From the NCBI GenBank assembly GCA_000332255.1, contig KB235926.1, positions 4,292,407 to 4,356,406 of the forward strand: 64,000 nucleotides of DNA, given 5' to 3'. Position 1 is the first letter of the stretch, and each line of letters opens with the position of its first letter. The translations under genes and the position numbers were made by a program. Under the pieces are notes generated by a model. It was not told the DNA's origin and made no database searches. It worked only from the letters and a program-made list of their open reading frames with translations. The DNA is from a cyanobacterium PCC 7702 (GTDB taxonomy: Bacteria; Cyanobacteriota; Cyanobacteriia; Cyanobacteriales; Nostocaceae). Below, piece by piece: positions 7,810 to 17,947 of the stretch.

Positions 7810-8412
7810 ATGGCATTTACATTGCCCCCCCTTCCCTATCCTATGGATGCTTTGGAACCATATGGCATGAAAGCTGAAACTTTCGAGTACCATTATGGTA
7901 AACACCACAAAGCTTATGTAGATAACCTGAACAAATTGATTGAAGGGACAGAATTTGCAGATAAACCTCTAGAAGAGATTATCCAAATCTCCTTTAAAGA
8001 TCCCTCCAAAATAGGTATTTTTAATAATGCTGCCCAGACATGGAACCATACCTTCTTTTGGAATTGTTTAAAACCAGCTGGTGGCGGTCAACCTCAAGGT
8101 GAATTAGCGACCAAAATAGAAAAAGATTTTGGTAGCTTTGACAAATTTAAGGAAGAATTCTCCAATGCTGCTGCAACTCAATTTGGTAGTGGTTGGGCTT
8201 GGTTGGTAGATGACAATGGGACTTTAAAAGTCACCAAAACTCCCAATGCGGAAAATCCCTTGGTCCACGGACAAAAACCACTACTGACGCTAGATGTTTG
8301 GGAACACGCTTACTACATTGATTATAGAAATGCCCGTCCTGCCTTTATCAAGAACTTTTTGGAGAATCTAGTAAACTGGGACTTTGCTGCAGAACAATAC
8401 GCTAAGGCTTGA
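7810..8412 (+). CDS. sodB: Iron superoxide dismutase
   Basis: 200 residues, normal for FeSOD. It converts superoxide to oxygen and hydrogen peroxide in the cytoplasm. The N-terminal helix has EYHYGKHHKAYVDNL with the first iron-ligand His at residue 28. The second ligand is in AQTWNHTFFW, and the last Asp/His pair is in LDVWEHAYYIDYRNARP. The pattern FNNAAQTWNHTFFWNCL and the Gly/Gln context AATQFGSGWAWLV favour the iron rather than the manganese type. A strong GGAGG site precedes the ATG. No signal peptide, so a cytosolic enzyme. Confidence 0.95.
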   Translation: MAFTLPPLPYPMDALEPYGMKAETFEYHYGKHHKAYVDNLNKLIEGTEFADKPLEEIIQISFKDPSKIGIFNNAAQTWNHTFFWNCLKPAGGGQPQGELATKIEKDFGSFDKFKEEFSNAAATQFGSGWAWLVDDNGTLKVTKTPNAENPLVHGQKPLLTLDVWEHAYYIDYRNARPAFIKNFLENLVNWDFAAEQYAKA

Positions 8413-8677
8413 TTTAGTTCCCAAATATTTGTTGGCTGTTATCTTTCTTAGCGCTCTTTCCTTCCAAGCACCTGTACACGAAAACACTAGTCTCAGCAAT
8501 TCTTCTTTGTTCTTCTAACTTACCTGCAAAGCAGTCACGAGCAATTTCGTGGCTGTTTTTAATATGTTTTTTGGATGTGGTTTGCATTGACCCCAGCTTA
8601 ACTATCATTTGGACTAGAGGCTTTTAATAGCTTCTGGCCAAAAATCAATTCCAAATACCAAATCCAAAACCCAGTAT

Positions 8678-8884
8678 ATGGATAGCACACAACTAGCACA
8701 ATACCTGGAAGTTACTGATAGTTTTGCCAAACCGTGGTTGTTGGTACAGCTGCGACTTAAGAAACTGCAGGAACTTCGAGAGAAACTCTCAGAAAACGAG
8801 TATGCTGATGCCTTAGCTGACATTCACGAAGATTTAATGAGTCTGGGTGAATGGTGGCGCGGTATTGAAGATGAAGTGTTTTAA
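8678..8884 (+). CDS. Small conserved acidic protein, function unknown
   Basis: 68 residues, mostly helical and acidic (MDSTQLAQYLEVTDSF... LREKLSENEYADALADIH), ending WWRGIEDEVF. No signal peptide, membrane segment or cysteine. Regular codon use and compact length suggest a real gene of a type often seen as a short conserved cyanobacterial protein. I cannot name a family. The ribosome site is weak. It sits between sodB and purM on the same strand, with gaps of about 265 and 175 bp, so it is probably transcribed on its own. Confidence 0.65.
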   Translation: MDSTQLAQYLEVTDSFAKPWLLVQLRLKKLQELREKLSENEYADALADIHEDLMSLGEWWRGIEDEVF

Positions 8885-9059
8885 TTAGTTTAGTTTAGTT
8901 TTAAACAGTCAAGGGTCTAAAGTCAGCGGTCAAGGATTAAGGGTGAGCAAGCTTTTAATTTGGGACTGAGGACTTGAGACTTTTGACTTTGTCCTGCACA
9001 CAAATATGTGATGATAGATAACTTGAGTGATTGGCAGATTGATAACGGTATTTTGAGTA

Positions 9060-10088
9060 ATGGATTATAAGGACGCAGGAGTTGATATTGAGGCTGGTCG
9101 AGAATTTGTCACTCGAATTCGCAATTTGGTTCACAGTACGTTTAGACCGGAAGTATTGGGTGGACTAGGCGGGTTTAGTGGTTTTTTTCAATTACCAACA
9201 GGCTATAGGGAACCAGTTTTAGTTTCGGGGACTGATGGTGTAGGTACAAAACTCAAAATAGCCCAGGTTCTCAACCGTCATGAGACTGTTGGTATCGATT
9301 TGGTGGCGATGTGCGTTAACGACGTGCTCACATCCGGTGCAGAACCTTTATTTTTTTTGGATTACTTAGCTACCGGGAAGTTAGAACAACAACAGTTAAC
9401 TGCTGTAGTTGCAGGAATTGTCTGCGGTTGCAAACAAGCACGTTGTGCTTTGTTGGGCGGAGAAACTGCAGAAATGCCTGGTTTTTATCAAGCAGGTGAG
9501 TACGATCTGGCTGGATTTTGTGTCGGGATTGTTGAAAGAAGTCAATTGTTGGATGGCTCTCAAGTACGAGTAGGAGATGTAGCGATCGCTCTTGCGAGCA
9601 CCGGCGTTCACAGCAACGGCTATAGCTTGGTTAGAAAAATTATCAGCGAGCGAGGATTTTCTTGGAACGATTCCCCAGAACTACTGGGTGGTAAAACTTT
9701 AGGAGAAACTTTTTTGACTCCCACCCGTATTTACGTGCAACCAATTTTAGCTGCACGCCAAGCGGGATTGGAAATTCACGGAATGGCTCATATCACCGGC
9801 GGTGGCCTGCCAGAAAATTTACCCCGGTGTTTGGGAACTGGACAAGCAATTAAAATTAATACTGGAAGTTGGGTAATCCCACCTGTATTTCACTGGTTGG
9901 CAGTGGAGGGAGCGGTTAGTCCCCAAGTTATGTACAACACTTTTAATATGGGAATTGGTTTTGTAGTGCTCGTACCTCCACAACAAGCACAGCAGGCAAC
10001 TTCCTACTTCGAATCACAAAATATCGCGGCTTACGTTATTGGTGAAGTAATTAACGGCTCAGGAGAATTGTTAGGAATACCGGAATAG
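9060..10088 (+). CDS. purM: Phosphoribosylformylglycinamidine cyclo-ligase (AIR synthetase)
   Basis: 342 residues, the usual length. Fifth step of de novo purine synthesis: ATP-dependent ring closure of FGAM to AIR in the cytosol. Recognisable motifs are the N-terminal [28 protein letters not shown], the metal/ATP-binding [42 protein letters not shown], and the C-terminal [13 protein letters not shown] and [10 protein letters not shown]. No other purine genes lie beside it, which is common in cyanobacteria, where pur genes are scattered. Confidence 0.96.
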   Translation: MDYKDAGVDIEAGREFVTRIRNLVHSTFRPEVLGGLGGFSGFFQLPTGYREPVLVSGTDGVGTKLKIAQVLNRHETVGIDLVAMCVNDVLTSGAEPLFFLDYLATGKLEQQQLTAVVAGIVCGCKQARCALLGGETAEMPGFYQAGEYDLAGFCVGIVERSQLLDGSQVRVGDVAIALASTGVHSNGYSLVRKIISERGFSWNDSPELLGGKTLGETFLTPTRIYVQPILAARQAGLEIHGMAHITGGGLPENLPRCLGTGQAIKINTGSWVIPPVFHWLAVEGAVSPQVMYNTFNMGIGFVVLVPPQQAQQATSYFESQNIAAYVIGEVINGSGELLGIPE

Positions 10089-10316
10089 ATGTTGCTCGCA
10101 AAAGTAACTGACTTTTATTAATATCACTAATCGAGAATACTCATGACTACTGGCGTTTAAATTTGCTAACGTAGTCTTAACATATTGAAAAATTTAACTA
10201 AATAAGCTTAAAAAATGGCTTTCAACACTATATTAAAGTGCTGAAAAATTCCAGCAATATATCTTTGGTGCTGAAGTAGAAACTATCATCTAAAAAAGAG
10301 ATTGAAAGAGGGGGTT

Positions 10317-11006
10317 ATGGTTGTCAATTGTGTTGCGAGTTATTCCGCCACCAGAGAATCTTTGGAACAGGTATTTAAAAATATCAATGCTCAAAGTTGT
10401 CCCAGACATTTCAACTTTCACATGCACACAGTTTGTTCGGATGGAAGATTGCAACCAGCTGCATTAATGGAACAAGCGATCGCCATCGGCTTAAAAGGAC
10501 TTGCCATCACAGACCACCATACTGTAGATGGATATCAAGCAGCAAAAATTTGGCTAGAAGATTGGCAACAGCGCCATCCAGGAACTTTTGTTCCCCAGCT
10601 GTGGACAGGCGTGGAAATCAACGCCGAACTTTTGGGTGTGGAAGTTCACATTTTGGGTTATGCTTTCGATCCAAAACACGCAAGCATACAACCCTACATT
10701 CAAAGAGTAACCGCTACCGGTCAACAATATCAAGCAGCTAACGTCATCGCCGCCATTCACAAAGCTGGTGGACTAGCAGTACTTGCCCATCCAGCACGTT
10801 ACAAGCGATCGCCCAGAGACTTAATTTCTGCAGCGGCAGCAATTAGTATTGACGGTGTGGAAACTTTTTATGCCTACGATAATCCCAATCCCTGGAGACC
10901 AAGTCCCTCAGAATCCCTACAAGTGCAGCAGTTAGCTGCTGAATACGGTCTTTACAATAGCTGCGGAACCGATACTCACGGACTCAACCTGCTGCAACGG
11001 TTATAA
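10317..11006 (+). CDS. PHP-domain metal-dependent phosphoesterase
   Basis: 229 residues from ATG 10317, chosen because AGAGGGGG lies just before it; the frame opens at a TTG five codons earlier. The PHP signatures are FNFHMHTVCSDGRLQP (His-x-His metal pair), LAITDHHTVDGY, GVEINAE, AHPARYKRSP and the final SCGTDTHG. Family members with this architecture hydrolyse nucleotide or sugar phosphates (for example 5'-3' RNase/phosphoesterase RnaAM/TrpH types). The substrate here is unknown. The protein stops soon after the last metal motif, as in the short family members. Confidence 0.85.
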   Translation: MVVNCVASYSATRESLEQVFKNINAQSCPRHFNFHMHTVCSDGRLQPAALMEQAIAIGLKGLAITDHHTVDGYQAAKIWLEDWQQRHPGTFVPQLWTGVEINAELLGVEVHILGYAFDPKHASIQPYIQRVTATGQQYQAANVIAAIHKAGGLAVLAHPARYKRSPRDLISAAAAISIDGVETFYAYDNPNPWRPSPSESLQVQQLAAEYGLYNSCGTDTHGLNLLQRL

Positions 11007-11307
11007 ATTTCAAACATTTAGCAACAGAATCAATTTCTGGCAGCCCATTGATAACCATAATGCCTTTTAATACCAGCAATAGACAAGCCTAAATCGAACT
11101 ATCTTCATCATTTCGTAGAATTATTTATTGCTAGTGGTTTCGAGTTTGTGAGCATCCTTGTCAAGATGCTCGGCGATAACACTATTTGTATGCAAAATAA
11201 ATTCCTACCTGCTAACAAGGGCCAGCAAATTTTTTCAAAACCAGCGATCGCCTATTGTCAGAAAAATTTAACATAAATTTTAGCAGTCCTATTTATTTCG
11301 TAGGTTC
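11007..11307. other. Intergenic region upstream of rca
   Basis: 301 bp. A 7-bp inverted repeat (GAGCATC at 11150-11156 with GATGCTC at 11165-11171) could fold in the PHP gene's 3' region but has no T-run. A HIP1 octamer lies near 11246. The rca promoter is presumably here. No gene seen. Confidence 0.5.
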
Positions 11308-12591
11308 ATGAGTTACTACATAGCTCCTCGCTTTTTAGACAAAGTAGCAGTTTTTATCACCAAAAATTTTCTCGACTTACCCGGCGTACGAGTTCCTTTG
11401 ATTTTAGGTATCCATGGACCTAAAGGCGAAGGCAAATCCTTTCAATGCGAGCTAGTCTTCAAAAAAATGGGGGTAGGAGTTACTTTCATCTCTGGTGGAG
11501 AACTGGAAAGTCCAGATGCAGGAGATCCAGCACGCTTGATTCGCTTGCGCTATCGGGAAACGGCAGAATTAATTAAAGTACGTGGCAAAATATACGTGCT
11601 GATGATTAACGATCTAGATGCAGGCGCGGGGCGGTTTGATGAAGGTACCCAATACACGGTAAACACCCAGTTGGTAAACGCCACACTCATGAATATTGCC
11701 GACAATCCCACCGATGTACAACTTCCTGGAAGCTACGATCCCACACCCCTGCATCGCGTCCCCATTATTGTCACAGGAAATGACTTTTCCACTCTCTACG
11801 CGCCTTTGATTCGGGACGGTCGGATGGAAAAATTTTACTGGAAGCCAGATCGCAACGACAAAATTGGAATTGTCGGTGGAATTTTTAGCGAAGATGGACT
11901 TTCGCAACGGGAAGTAGAACAATTAGTAGACGCATTTCCCAATCAAGCAATTGACTTTTTTAGCGCTTTGCGTTCCCGAATTTATGACGAACAAATCCGT
12001 AACTTTATTTATGAAATTGGCATGGAACGCATATCCCAACGGTTAGTCAACAGTCCCGAAGGACCACCAAAACTTCAAAAGCCGAATTTTAGCCTTCCTC
12101 ACCTGCTGGAGATAGGCAATTTAATGGTTGCGGAACAAAAACGTGTGGAAGAATACCGCTTGGTAACCGAGTACAACCGAAACATGCGCCCAAATTATCA
12201 ACCCGAAACCGTTCCAGAGGCTGTAACAGTTACTGCTGATACCTCCGGTAACGGCTCCAAACAGCCAAATCCAACTTATAACCCGCCAAAACCACATTCA
12301 TCCCAGATGCGCTTGCATCCAGAAATTATAGAACAAATACGTACTATTTTGTCCCAAGGTCATAAAATTGGCATAGAACATGTAGATGAGAGGCGCTTCC
12401 GAACCGGTTCTTGGCAAAGTTGTGCAGTAGGACAGATAGAAAATGAAGCAGATGCCATATCTTGTTTAGAATCCTGTCTAGCCGAATACAACGGCGAATA
12501 TGTACGGTTAGTGGGTATCGATCCCAAGGTAAGGCGACGGGTAGTAGAAACAATTGTCCAACGTCCCAACGGCAAAGTTGTTATTCAGTAG
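11308..12591 (+). CDS. rca: Rubisco activase, cyanobacterial type with C-terminal small-subunit-like domain
   Basis: 427 residues. An AAA+ motor that remodels inhibited Rubisco. Walker A is GPKGEGKS at residues 37-44, and Walker B-like VLMINDLDAGAGR follows with the arginine-rich DGRMEKFYW. The N-terminal extension of plant Rca is absent. Residues about 334-427 form a small-subunit-like (SSUL) domain (IGIEHVDERRFRTGSW, CLAEYNGEYVRLVGIDP) joined by a Pro/Asn/Ser linker at about 300-333. Such SSUL tails bind Rubisco and help recruit Rca to carboxysomes. Cysteines in SWQSCAV and ISCLESCL could give redox control, as in CcmM SSUL modules; that is inference. Confidence 0.95.
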   Translation: MSYYIAPRFLDKVAVFITKNFLDLPGVRVPLILGIHGPKGEGKSFQCELVFKKMGVGVTFISGGELESPDAGDPARLIRLRYRETAELIKVRGKIYVLMINDLDAGAGRFDEGTQYTVNTQLVNATLMNIADNPTDVQLPGSYDPTPLHRVPIIVTGNDFSTLYAPLIRDGRMEKFYWKPDRNDKIGIVGGIFSEDGLSQREVEQLVDAFPNQAIDFFSALRSRIYDEQIRNFIYEIGMERISQRLVNSPEGPPKLQKPNFSLPHLLEIGNLMVAEQKRVEEYRLVTEYNRNMRPNYQPETVPEAVTVTADTSGNGSKQPNPTYNPPKPHSSQMRLHPEIIEQIRTILSQGHKIGIEHVDERRFRTGSWQSCAVGQIENEADAISCLESCLAEYNGEYVRLVGIDPKVRRRVVETIVQRPNGKVVIQ

Positions 12592-12791
12592 AAGCGATCG
12601 CCGATCAAACGCATTTGTCTGTAGATCATTCCATAGCCTGTTAACTTGTAGCAAACACGGTTTAGCTTGTCAGCTTGTAGCAAGCACTTAAGTGCTTACT
12701 ATCAACACTTGCCTCCACCCGGGAAAAGTCACCATCCGTAGCCTTGAGATCTGCTTTAATACTACAGTTGAACTTTGTAAGTGATGAAAGC

Positions 12792-13427
12792 ATGAGCGGC
12801 AAATTAATAGTATTTGAAGGATGTGAAGGTGGGGGTAAAACGACTCAAATCCATCTTTTAAAAGAGTGGTTGAACCAAAAAGGTATTTCTGTTACAACCA
12901 CAAAGGAACCTGGTGGAACGCCATTAGGTCAAAAGCTACGCCACTTAATCCTCGCTCCCAAGCAGGAGTTAATAACAGCTTCTGTGGAATTACTTTTATA
13001 CGCAGCAGACCGCGCTGCTCATGTGGAACAAGTGCTGCGAAAAGAACTGTCTGCTGGAAAAATAGTTTTATGCGATCGCTATGTTGATTCTACTGTTGCC
13101 TATCAAGGCTACGGTCGCGGTTTAGATCTCAATTTAATCTCTCAACTCAACCAAATTGCTACCGGTGGACTGCAAGCTGACCTTACGTTTTGGTTAGATG
13201 TTGATGTTGAAGTAGGTCTTTCTCGCAAACGTTTAAATCGCGATCGCCTGGAACAAGAAGATATCGCTTTTCATCGTCGCGTTCACTTTGGATACGCCCA
13301 TATTTTTGCCCAAGATAACAAAAGCCATATCAGAATAGATGCTAACAATCACCCAGAAACAGTGCACAAAGAAATTCAGAAAATTCTACTTCTCAAACTA
13401 CAGCAATGGGGATACAAGCAAATCTAA
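12792..13427 (+). CDS. tmk: Thymidylate kinase
   Basis: 211 residues from ATG 12792, where MSGKLIVFEGCEGGGKTTQ begins the family fold; an open frame of 16 more codons upstream is not expected. It phosphorylates dTMP to dTDP in the cytosol. P-loop GCEGGGKTT, the DR(Y) motif LCDRYVDSTVAYQGYGRG, and a lid with arginines (SRKRLNRDRLEQ) are visible. The DRYxDS and lid pattern is the bacterial type. Length is normal. It lies between rca and the convergent dnaE gene. Confidence 0.95.
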   Translation: MSGKLIVFEGCEGGGKTTQIHLLKEWLNQKGISVTTTKEPGGTPLGQKLRHLILAPKQELITASVELLLYAADRAAHVEQVLRKELSAGKIVLCDRYVDSTVAYQGYGRGLDLNLISQLNQIATGGLQADLTFWLDVDVEVGLSRKRLNRDRLEQEDIAFHRRVHFGYAHIFAQDNKSHIRIDANNHPETVHKEIQKILLLKLQQWGYKQI

Positions 13428-13584
13428 AGTATTCTTTGCTCCACCTCTAAAATCAGCAGGAGGGAATTCTTGCTATCGTCACTAAATTAATTAGTCCAGG
13501 TTGTCAAGAGTTGGTGGTGACCCTGTCGCAGGATATCTTCACTGATCGACAAAAACTTCTAAAGCCATCACCAGCAAAATCAGG

Positions 13585-16218
13585 TTATTGTGGCAATCCT
13601 GTGATTTGCATTAAATCTAGTTGGCGTGCAAATATTTGATCAATTGGTAACATTTCTCCCTCAATTGTCATAAATTTGTGATCTTTAGTTGCTCGAATAG
13701 TGGAACCATCTTCTAAAGAATATTCAAATATCTCTTGTTCTCCCTGTTCGTGCCATTGAGCTATTGGTTGTGTGTATATATAACCATTACTATCAACGGT
13801 ATAAACTGTACATTCAATTTCTTTTTCTACTATTTCACCAATAGATAAAAAGCCATATTCTACAGTTAAAATTTCTGTATCGTAGCTCAGGCAATACTCA
13901 GCAAATTTTAGCATTTGTTCGAATAAATTTTCAGCGATTTGTTGTTTAACACCGTTTTTAGCTGCACCATCAATAAATTTTTCTCGCTGCTTTTGCATTT
14001 CCGAAACTTTCTTTTTACCCATAGCTCGGCGCAGCAAGTCAGCTTGTCCTAGAGAATATCCTGCCATGTCTTGAGCAATCTTCATGATTTGCTCTTGATA
14101 GACCATTATTCCATACGTCTCATCCAATATTGGCTCTAAAAGACTGTGTTCGTAATCAATTTTTTCGCGACCGTGTTTGCGGTTAATGAATTTAGGAATC
14201 AATCCTGCATCTAATGGTCCAGGTCTGTAAAGAGCTAAAATTGAAGAAATATCTTCTATACTCGAAGGTTTTAAATCACGAACTATTTGGCGCATTCCGG
14301 AAGATTCTAACTGAAAAACACCTTCTAATTCACCTGCTTCTAAAAGTTCGTAAGTCTTTTTAATATCATGGGGTAGTTTAGCATTTTCTCCACCTTTAGA
14401 TAGTATTTTTTGAGCTTTTCTTTCCTGGGCTGTAATGACATAAGGATCAATTTTAAATCCATGATTTTTTTCAATTAATTCGATTGTTCTTTGGATCATT
14501 GTCAGGTTTTTTAAACCGAGAAAATCCATTTTTAACAATCCTAGAGATTCTAAATCTTCCATGAAATACTGGGTAATTACAGAGCCATCATTATTTCTTT
14601 GTAATGGCACAATTTGATCTAGTGGTTCGGCAGAAATTACTACACCTGCTGCATGGACGCCAAAAGTTTTGTTGGTTCCCTCAATGCGAATCGCCATATC
14701 TATCCAATGGCGAACTTTTGGATCGCTGTCGTATTTTGCTTTAAATTCTGGTTCTGGCGTTTCATCAGAAATCATCTTTTTCAGTGGCGCTGGTTTTCCG
14801 CGCGACACAGGAATCATCTTCGCCATTTTATCAGCTTCTCCGTAGGGAATATTTAATACCCTGGCGACATCTTTTAATACTGCTTTAGAAGTCATGCGGT
14901 TAAAAGTGATGATTTGAGCAACCCTATCTGTGCCATATTTTTTATTGACATAATCAATGACTCGATCTCGTTTTTCAATACAGAAATCTGTATCAATATC
15001 TGGCATGGATTTTCTTTCAGGATTTAGAAATCTTTCAAAAAGCAGGCCATGATGTACGGGATCGATATTAGTAATTCCCATGGCGTAGGCTACTAAAGAA
15101 CCAGCTGCCGAACCACGACCTGGTCCTACGGGTATATCATTATCTTTAGCAAATTTAATATAATCCCATACCACTAAAAAATATGTAGAAAAGCCCATTT
15201 GTTGAATTACTTTTAATTCGTATTCCAGCCTTTCTTTATAAACTGGGTCAATTTCGTGACGTAATTTGCGATTTAGTCTTTCTAGAAGTCCTTGCCAAGC
15301 GATTTCTTCTAGGTAGGTGTCTGCTGTGTGGCCGGATGGAATTGGATAATTGGGAATGCGAGGTTCACCGAGAATGTTGTAAGGTTCGACTTTGTCTGCT
15401 ACTTCTACAGTGGTTGCGATCGCTTCTTCAATTACATCTGGCGGGAGGTGATCGCGAAATAATTGCTTCATTTCTTCAGCAGATTTGAGATATTCTGTAC
15501 CGCTGTAACGCATGCGGTTTTCTTCAAAAATTAGTTTGTTAGTTTGAATGCACAATAAAGCATCGTGTGCTTCCACGTCATAACAAGAAACATAATGAGA
15601 ATCGTTAGTAGCAAGAAATTTAATCCCTAGTTCTCGTGCTATTTTAATGATTTCTACATTGACAATTCTGTCTTCTTGAGAGCCGTGGTCTTGAATTTCT
15701 AAATAGTAATCATCTCCAAATACATCTTTGTACCATTTGGCTACTTTTCTGGCAGTATCAAGCTTGCCTGCTAGAATTGCCTGAGGAATTTCACCACCTA
15801 AACAGGCACTAGTAACTATTAAGCCTTCTCGGTATTCTTGAAGTAGCTCTTTATTAATGCAAGGACGGGAAAAAATTCCTTTACCTTGTACGCCCTGGAG
15901 GTGAGAAATAGATGTTAATTTGACTAGATTTTTATAACCTTTTGTATTTTTTGCTAACACAACTTGATGGTAGCGGGGACGGCGTTCTTGTTTAGTGATA
16001 TCGCCATTGATAATGTACATTTCATTGCCGATAATTGGCTTAATATTTTTGCTACGGCAGATTTTAATTAGTTCGATCGCTCCGTACATCACACCGTGAT
16101 CCGTTAAGGCGATCGCCTTTATACCGAGCTCCAAGGCCCGGGTGACCAAATTTGGTAGTTGGCTAGCACCATCCAGCAAACTGTAATCGCTGTGAACGTG
16201 CAAAGGAACAAAAGACAT
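13585..16218 (-). CDS. dnaE: DNA polymerase III alpha subunit, N-terminal part fused to the N half of a split intein (DnaE-N)
   Basis: 877 residues: 775 of DnaE extein then a 102-residue intein half. The chain starts with the PHP domain ([27 protein letters not shown]). The polymerase catalytic core follows, with [13 protein letters not shown], the metal-binding [19 protein letters not shown], and [10 protein letters not shown]. The gene stops inside the polymerase, at the usual cyanobacterial split site AEY|C. The rest of DnaE must come from a separate dnaE-C gene outside this window and be joined by protein trans-splicing. The product is the replicative polymerase. No frameshift seen. Confidence 0.97.
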   Translation of the reverse strand: MSFVPLHVHSDYSLLDGASQLPNLVTRALELGIKAIALTDHGVMYGAIELIKICRSKNIKPIIGNEMYIINGDITKQERRPRYHQVVLAKNTKGYKNLVKLTSISHLQGVQGKGIFSRPCINKELLQEYREGLIVTSACLGGEIPQAILAGKLDTARKVAKWYKDVFGDDYYLEIQDHGSQEDRIVNVEIIKIARELGIKFLATNDSHYVSCYDVEAHDALLCIQTNKLIFEENRMRYSGTEYLKSAEEMKQLFRDHLPPDVIEEAIATTVEVADKVEPYNILGEPRIPNYPIPSGHTADTYLEEIAWQGLLERLNRKLRHEIDPVYKERLEYELKVIQQMGFSTYFLVVWDYIKFAKDNDIPVGPGRGSAAGSLVAYAMGITNIDPVHHGLLFERFLNPERKSMPDIDTDFCIEKRDRVIDYVNKKYGTDRVAQIITFNRMTSKAVLKDVARVLNIPYGEADKMAKMIPVSRGKPAPLKKMISDETPEPEFKAKYDSDPKVRHWIDMAIRIEGTNKTFGVHAAGVVISAEPLDQIVPLQRNNDGSVITQYFMEDLESLGLLKMDFLGLKNLTMIQRTIELIEKNHGFKIDPYVITAQERKAQKILSKGGENAKLPHDIKKTYELLEAGELEGVFQLESSGMRQIVRDLKPSSIEDISSILALYRPGPLDAGLIPKFINRKHGREKIDYEHSLLEPILDETYGIMVYQEQIMKIAQDMAGYSLGQADLLRRAMGKKKVSEMQKQREKFIDGAAKNGVKQQIAENLFEQMLKFAEYCLSYDTEILTVEYGFLSIGEIVEKEIECTVYTVDSNGYIYTQPIAQWHEQGEQEIFEYSLEDGSTIRATKDHKFMTIEGEMLPIDQIFARQLDLMQITGLPQ
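13588..13893 (-). other. DnaE split intein, N-terminal half (Int-N)
   Basis: 102 residues beginning with Cys1 ([14 protein letters not shown], block A) right after the extein end FAEY. Block B is IRATKDHKF with Thr69 and His72 at the standard positions. The half ends after block B with [11 protein letters not shown]. Length and motifs match the fast-splicing Npu DnaE type. All catalytic residues expected in this half are present, so it should be active with its Int-C partner. Confidence 0.95.
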
Positions 16219-16412
16219 ACACTTTTCCTACTACAAGCAAATAACCTTATCAAAAGTATCTATCAGAGATTTGGAGTCAGGATGGTATTCTAGGGTAGCT
16301 TAGTTTCAACCCCATTCTCAAACTGGCGCGTATCAGGAACGAAAATTTTTGTAGTTGTTGTTTAAATAAACAATTCGCTCTACTCCCCCTAAAAAAAACA
16401 AGCTGTTCCTTT

Positions 16413-17387
16413 TGGCGACGAATACCGCTTTATTTGCAAATTGTTATCGCCTTAATTTTTGCAGTTGGTGTAGGTATTTTACTAGGTGGCTATCAGCCAA
16501 ATCCGGAACATGTTCCTTGGCTCAAACACTTAGTGATTCCTTGTACCTTAGTGCTCAAAGCTTTGCGGGCCCTTGCTACGCCATTGATTTTGCTAGCAGT
16601 ACTTCATACGTTTATGACTGCTACTATTCCAGAACAGGCAGGGCGACGGTTGTTTTTGCTACTGTTTTAGAACAAGTGATCGGAACGTTGTTCGAGACGG
16701 TAATTCGCGTTCTGAATTGGGTGATTGCTTTCATACCGCTGGCAGTTTTTGAAATAGTAGCCTAAAGCGTTGCTTTGAAAGGATTTGCACCATTTAAATC
16801 TTTGGCTGCATTTATTGTCACGGTGCTGGTGGCTTTGTTTTTGCAAGCTTGTTAGTATCTTAGCCGCGTACAATTTGGCTGTTGGGTAAAACCACTAAAT
16901 TTTTTAAGTGGAGCGATGGAACCACTTTTAATAGCTTTTTCAACAGTCTCCTTCACAGCAACAATGCCTGTTACTTTTCAAGCTTTGCAACAAAAAATTG
17001 GCCTGCGGGAATCCTCTGCTTCTTTGGGAGCATTATTGGGTTCAAATTTCAACAATGATGGTACTGCTTTGTATGAAGCTATGTCTGCGTTGTTCGTAGC
17101 TCAAGTCCTGGATTTGCATCTCAATCTTACCCAGCAGCTAATAGCGGTGCTCACCTTGATTATCGCTTCTGTTGATGCAGCAGGAATTCTGGAGGCGGGT
17201 TTGGTAACTATGATGTTGGTATTTACTTGTGTTGGTTTACCCACAGAGTACATAGCTTTGTTAAAGTATAGTGGATTGGTTTTTAGATCGCTGTCGTACT
17301 GCTATTAACGTTATGGGAGATATGACTGTGAGTGCCGTACTCGATGGCGAAAAACCTCCTTCTCCAAACGAGGTTTGCACATTTTAA
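16413..17387 (+). pseudogene. Decayed dicarboxylate/amino acid:cation symporter (DAACS/GltP family)
   Basis: Reading across frames rebuilds a DAACS carrier. The N-terminus IPLYLQIVIALIFAVGVG is in one frame up to a stop at 16668-16670. The next frame resumes with LFETVIRVLNWVIAFIPLAVFE, so roughly 200 residues between them are missing. That frame carries in-frame TAA (16763-16765) and TAG (16853-16855), then the family core IAFSTVSFTATMPVT and NDGTALYEAMSALFVAQ. A one-base shift near 17270 leads to VDWFLDRCRTAINVMGD and the true end at 17387. With one deletion, two stops and one frameshift it cannot give a working transporter. No start codon in place. Confidence 0.85.
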
Positions 17388-17472
17388 CTAATGGTAACAC
17401 GCATGATAGAATTGGACCTGGCACTCAAGGACTCTGGCGAAGGAAAACAGTACTAAAAGTAATAAGTAAGGA

Positions 17473-17538
17473 AGACCCCCAGATAGTGCACACTGCCTCT
17501 TGTCAAGTCGTTTTTTAGGGGGGTTTTTTAGGGGGTCT
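17473..17538. repeat. Imperfectly spaced inverted repeat AGACCCCC / GGGGGTCT
   Basis: AGACCCCC at 17473-17480 is matched by GGGGGTCT at 17531-17538, enclosing T- and G-runs (TTTTTTAGGGGGG occurs just before, and again in part). It could be the ends of a tiny element or an RNA stem. No coding content. Confidence 0.45.
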
Positions 17539-17619
17539 ACAACCCAGATAAGTGACGTGGGGCACGAATTCCCAACTCTAAAGTTGGAAGCCTACACCAT
17601 AAGTTTTAATTTGGTATGG

Positions 17620-17636
17620 GCGAATGTCACATTCGC
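17620..17636. repeat. Perfect 8-bp inverted repeat (hairpin)
   Basis: GCGAATGTCACATTCGC is a perfect palindrome around one central base. It lies in the gene-free region and has no T-run on either side, so it is not a standard terminator. It may be a protein-binding site or part of a small mobile repeat. Confidence 0.5.
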
Positions 17637-17926
17637 ATCTATTGTTGATGTTAATAGGGTTCTTTAGCATCACACTGTTTAGTCCAGCACCTTTTGAGAA
17701 GATCGATTCTGTAAAGGTACGCGAAGCGGCGAGGATTTAATATTAGTTTGGTATCATTACTAAACAAGGGCTGGTTTAAGTATTCCCAAAGAGGAAATCT
17801 TATCTTGGTGTGTTTTGGAGTCATAAGAGCATGAAAATATTATAAAACTGTCGTAGCAGTAGACGGCATCTCGTATTTCAGCTGCCCGTTACTGATTTAC
17901 TAGTTAAACCCTACACAATCCATATT

Positions 17927-17947
17927 CAATTGTCCTTAGGACAATTG
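17927..17947. repeat. Perfect 10-bp inverted repeat around one base
   Basis: CAATTGTCCT, a central T, then AGGACAATTG. A perfect 21-base palindrome in an otherwise featureless region. A dimeric regulator site or a mobile-repeat core are both possible. No gene starts nearby. Confidence 0.5.

Noticed and set aside
11614-11922. 102-codon minus-strand frame inside rca
   Set aside because: Shadow of the AAA+ domain of rca, no independent evidence.
13588-13893. The DnaE protein considered as a truncated or frameshifted pseudogene because it lacks the C-terminal half
   Set aside because: It ends in a complete Int-N split intein at the known cyanobacterial split site, so the truncation is normal.
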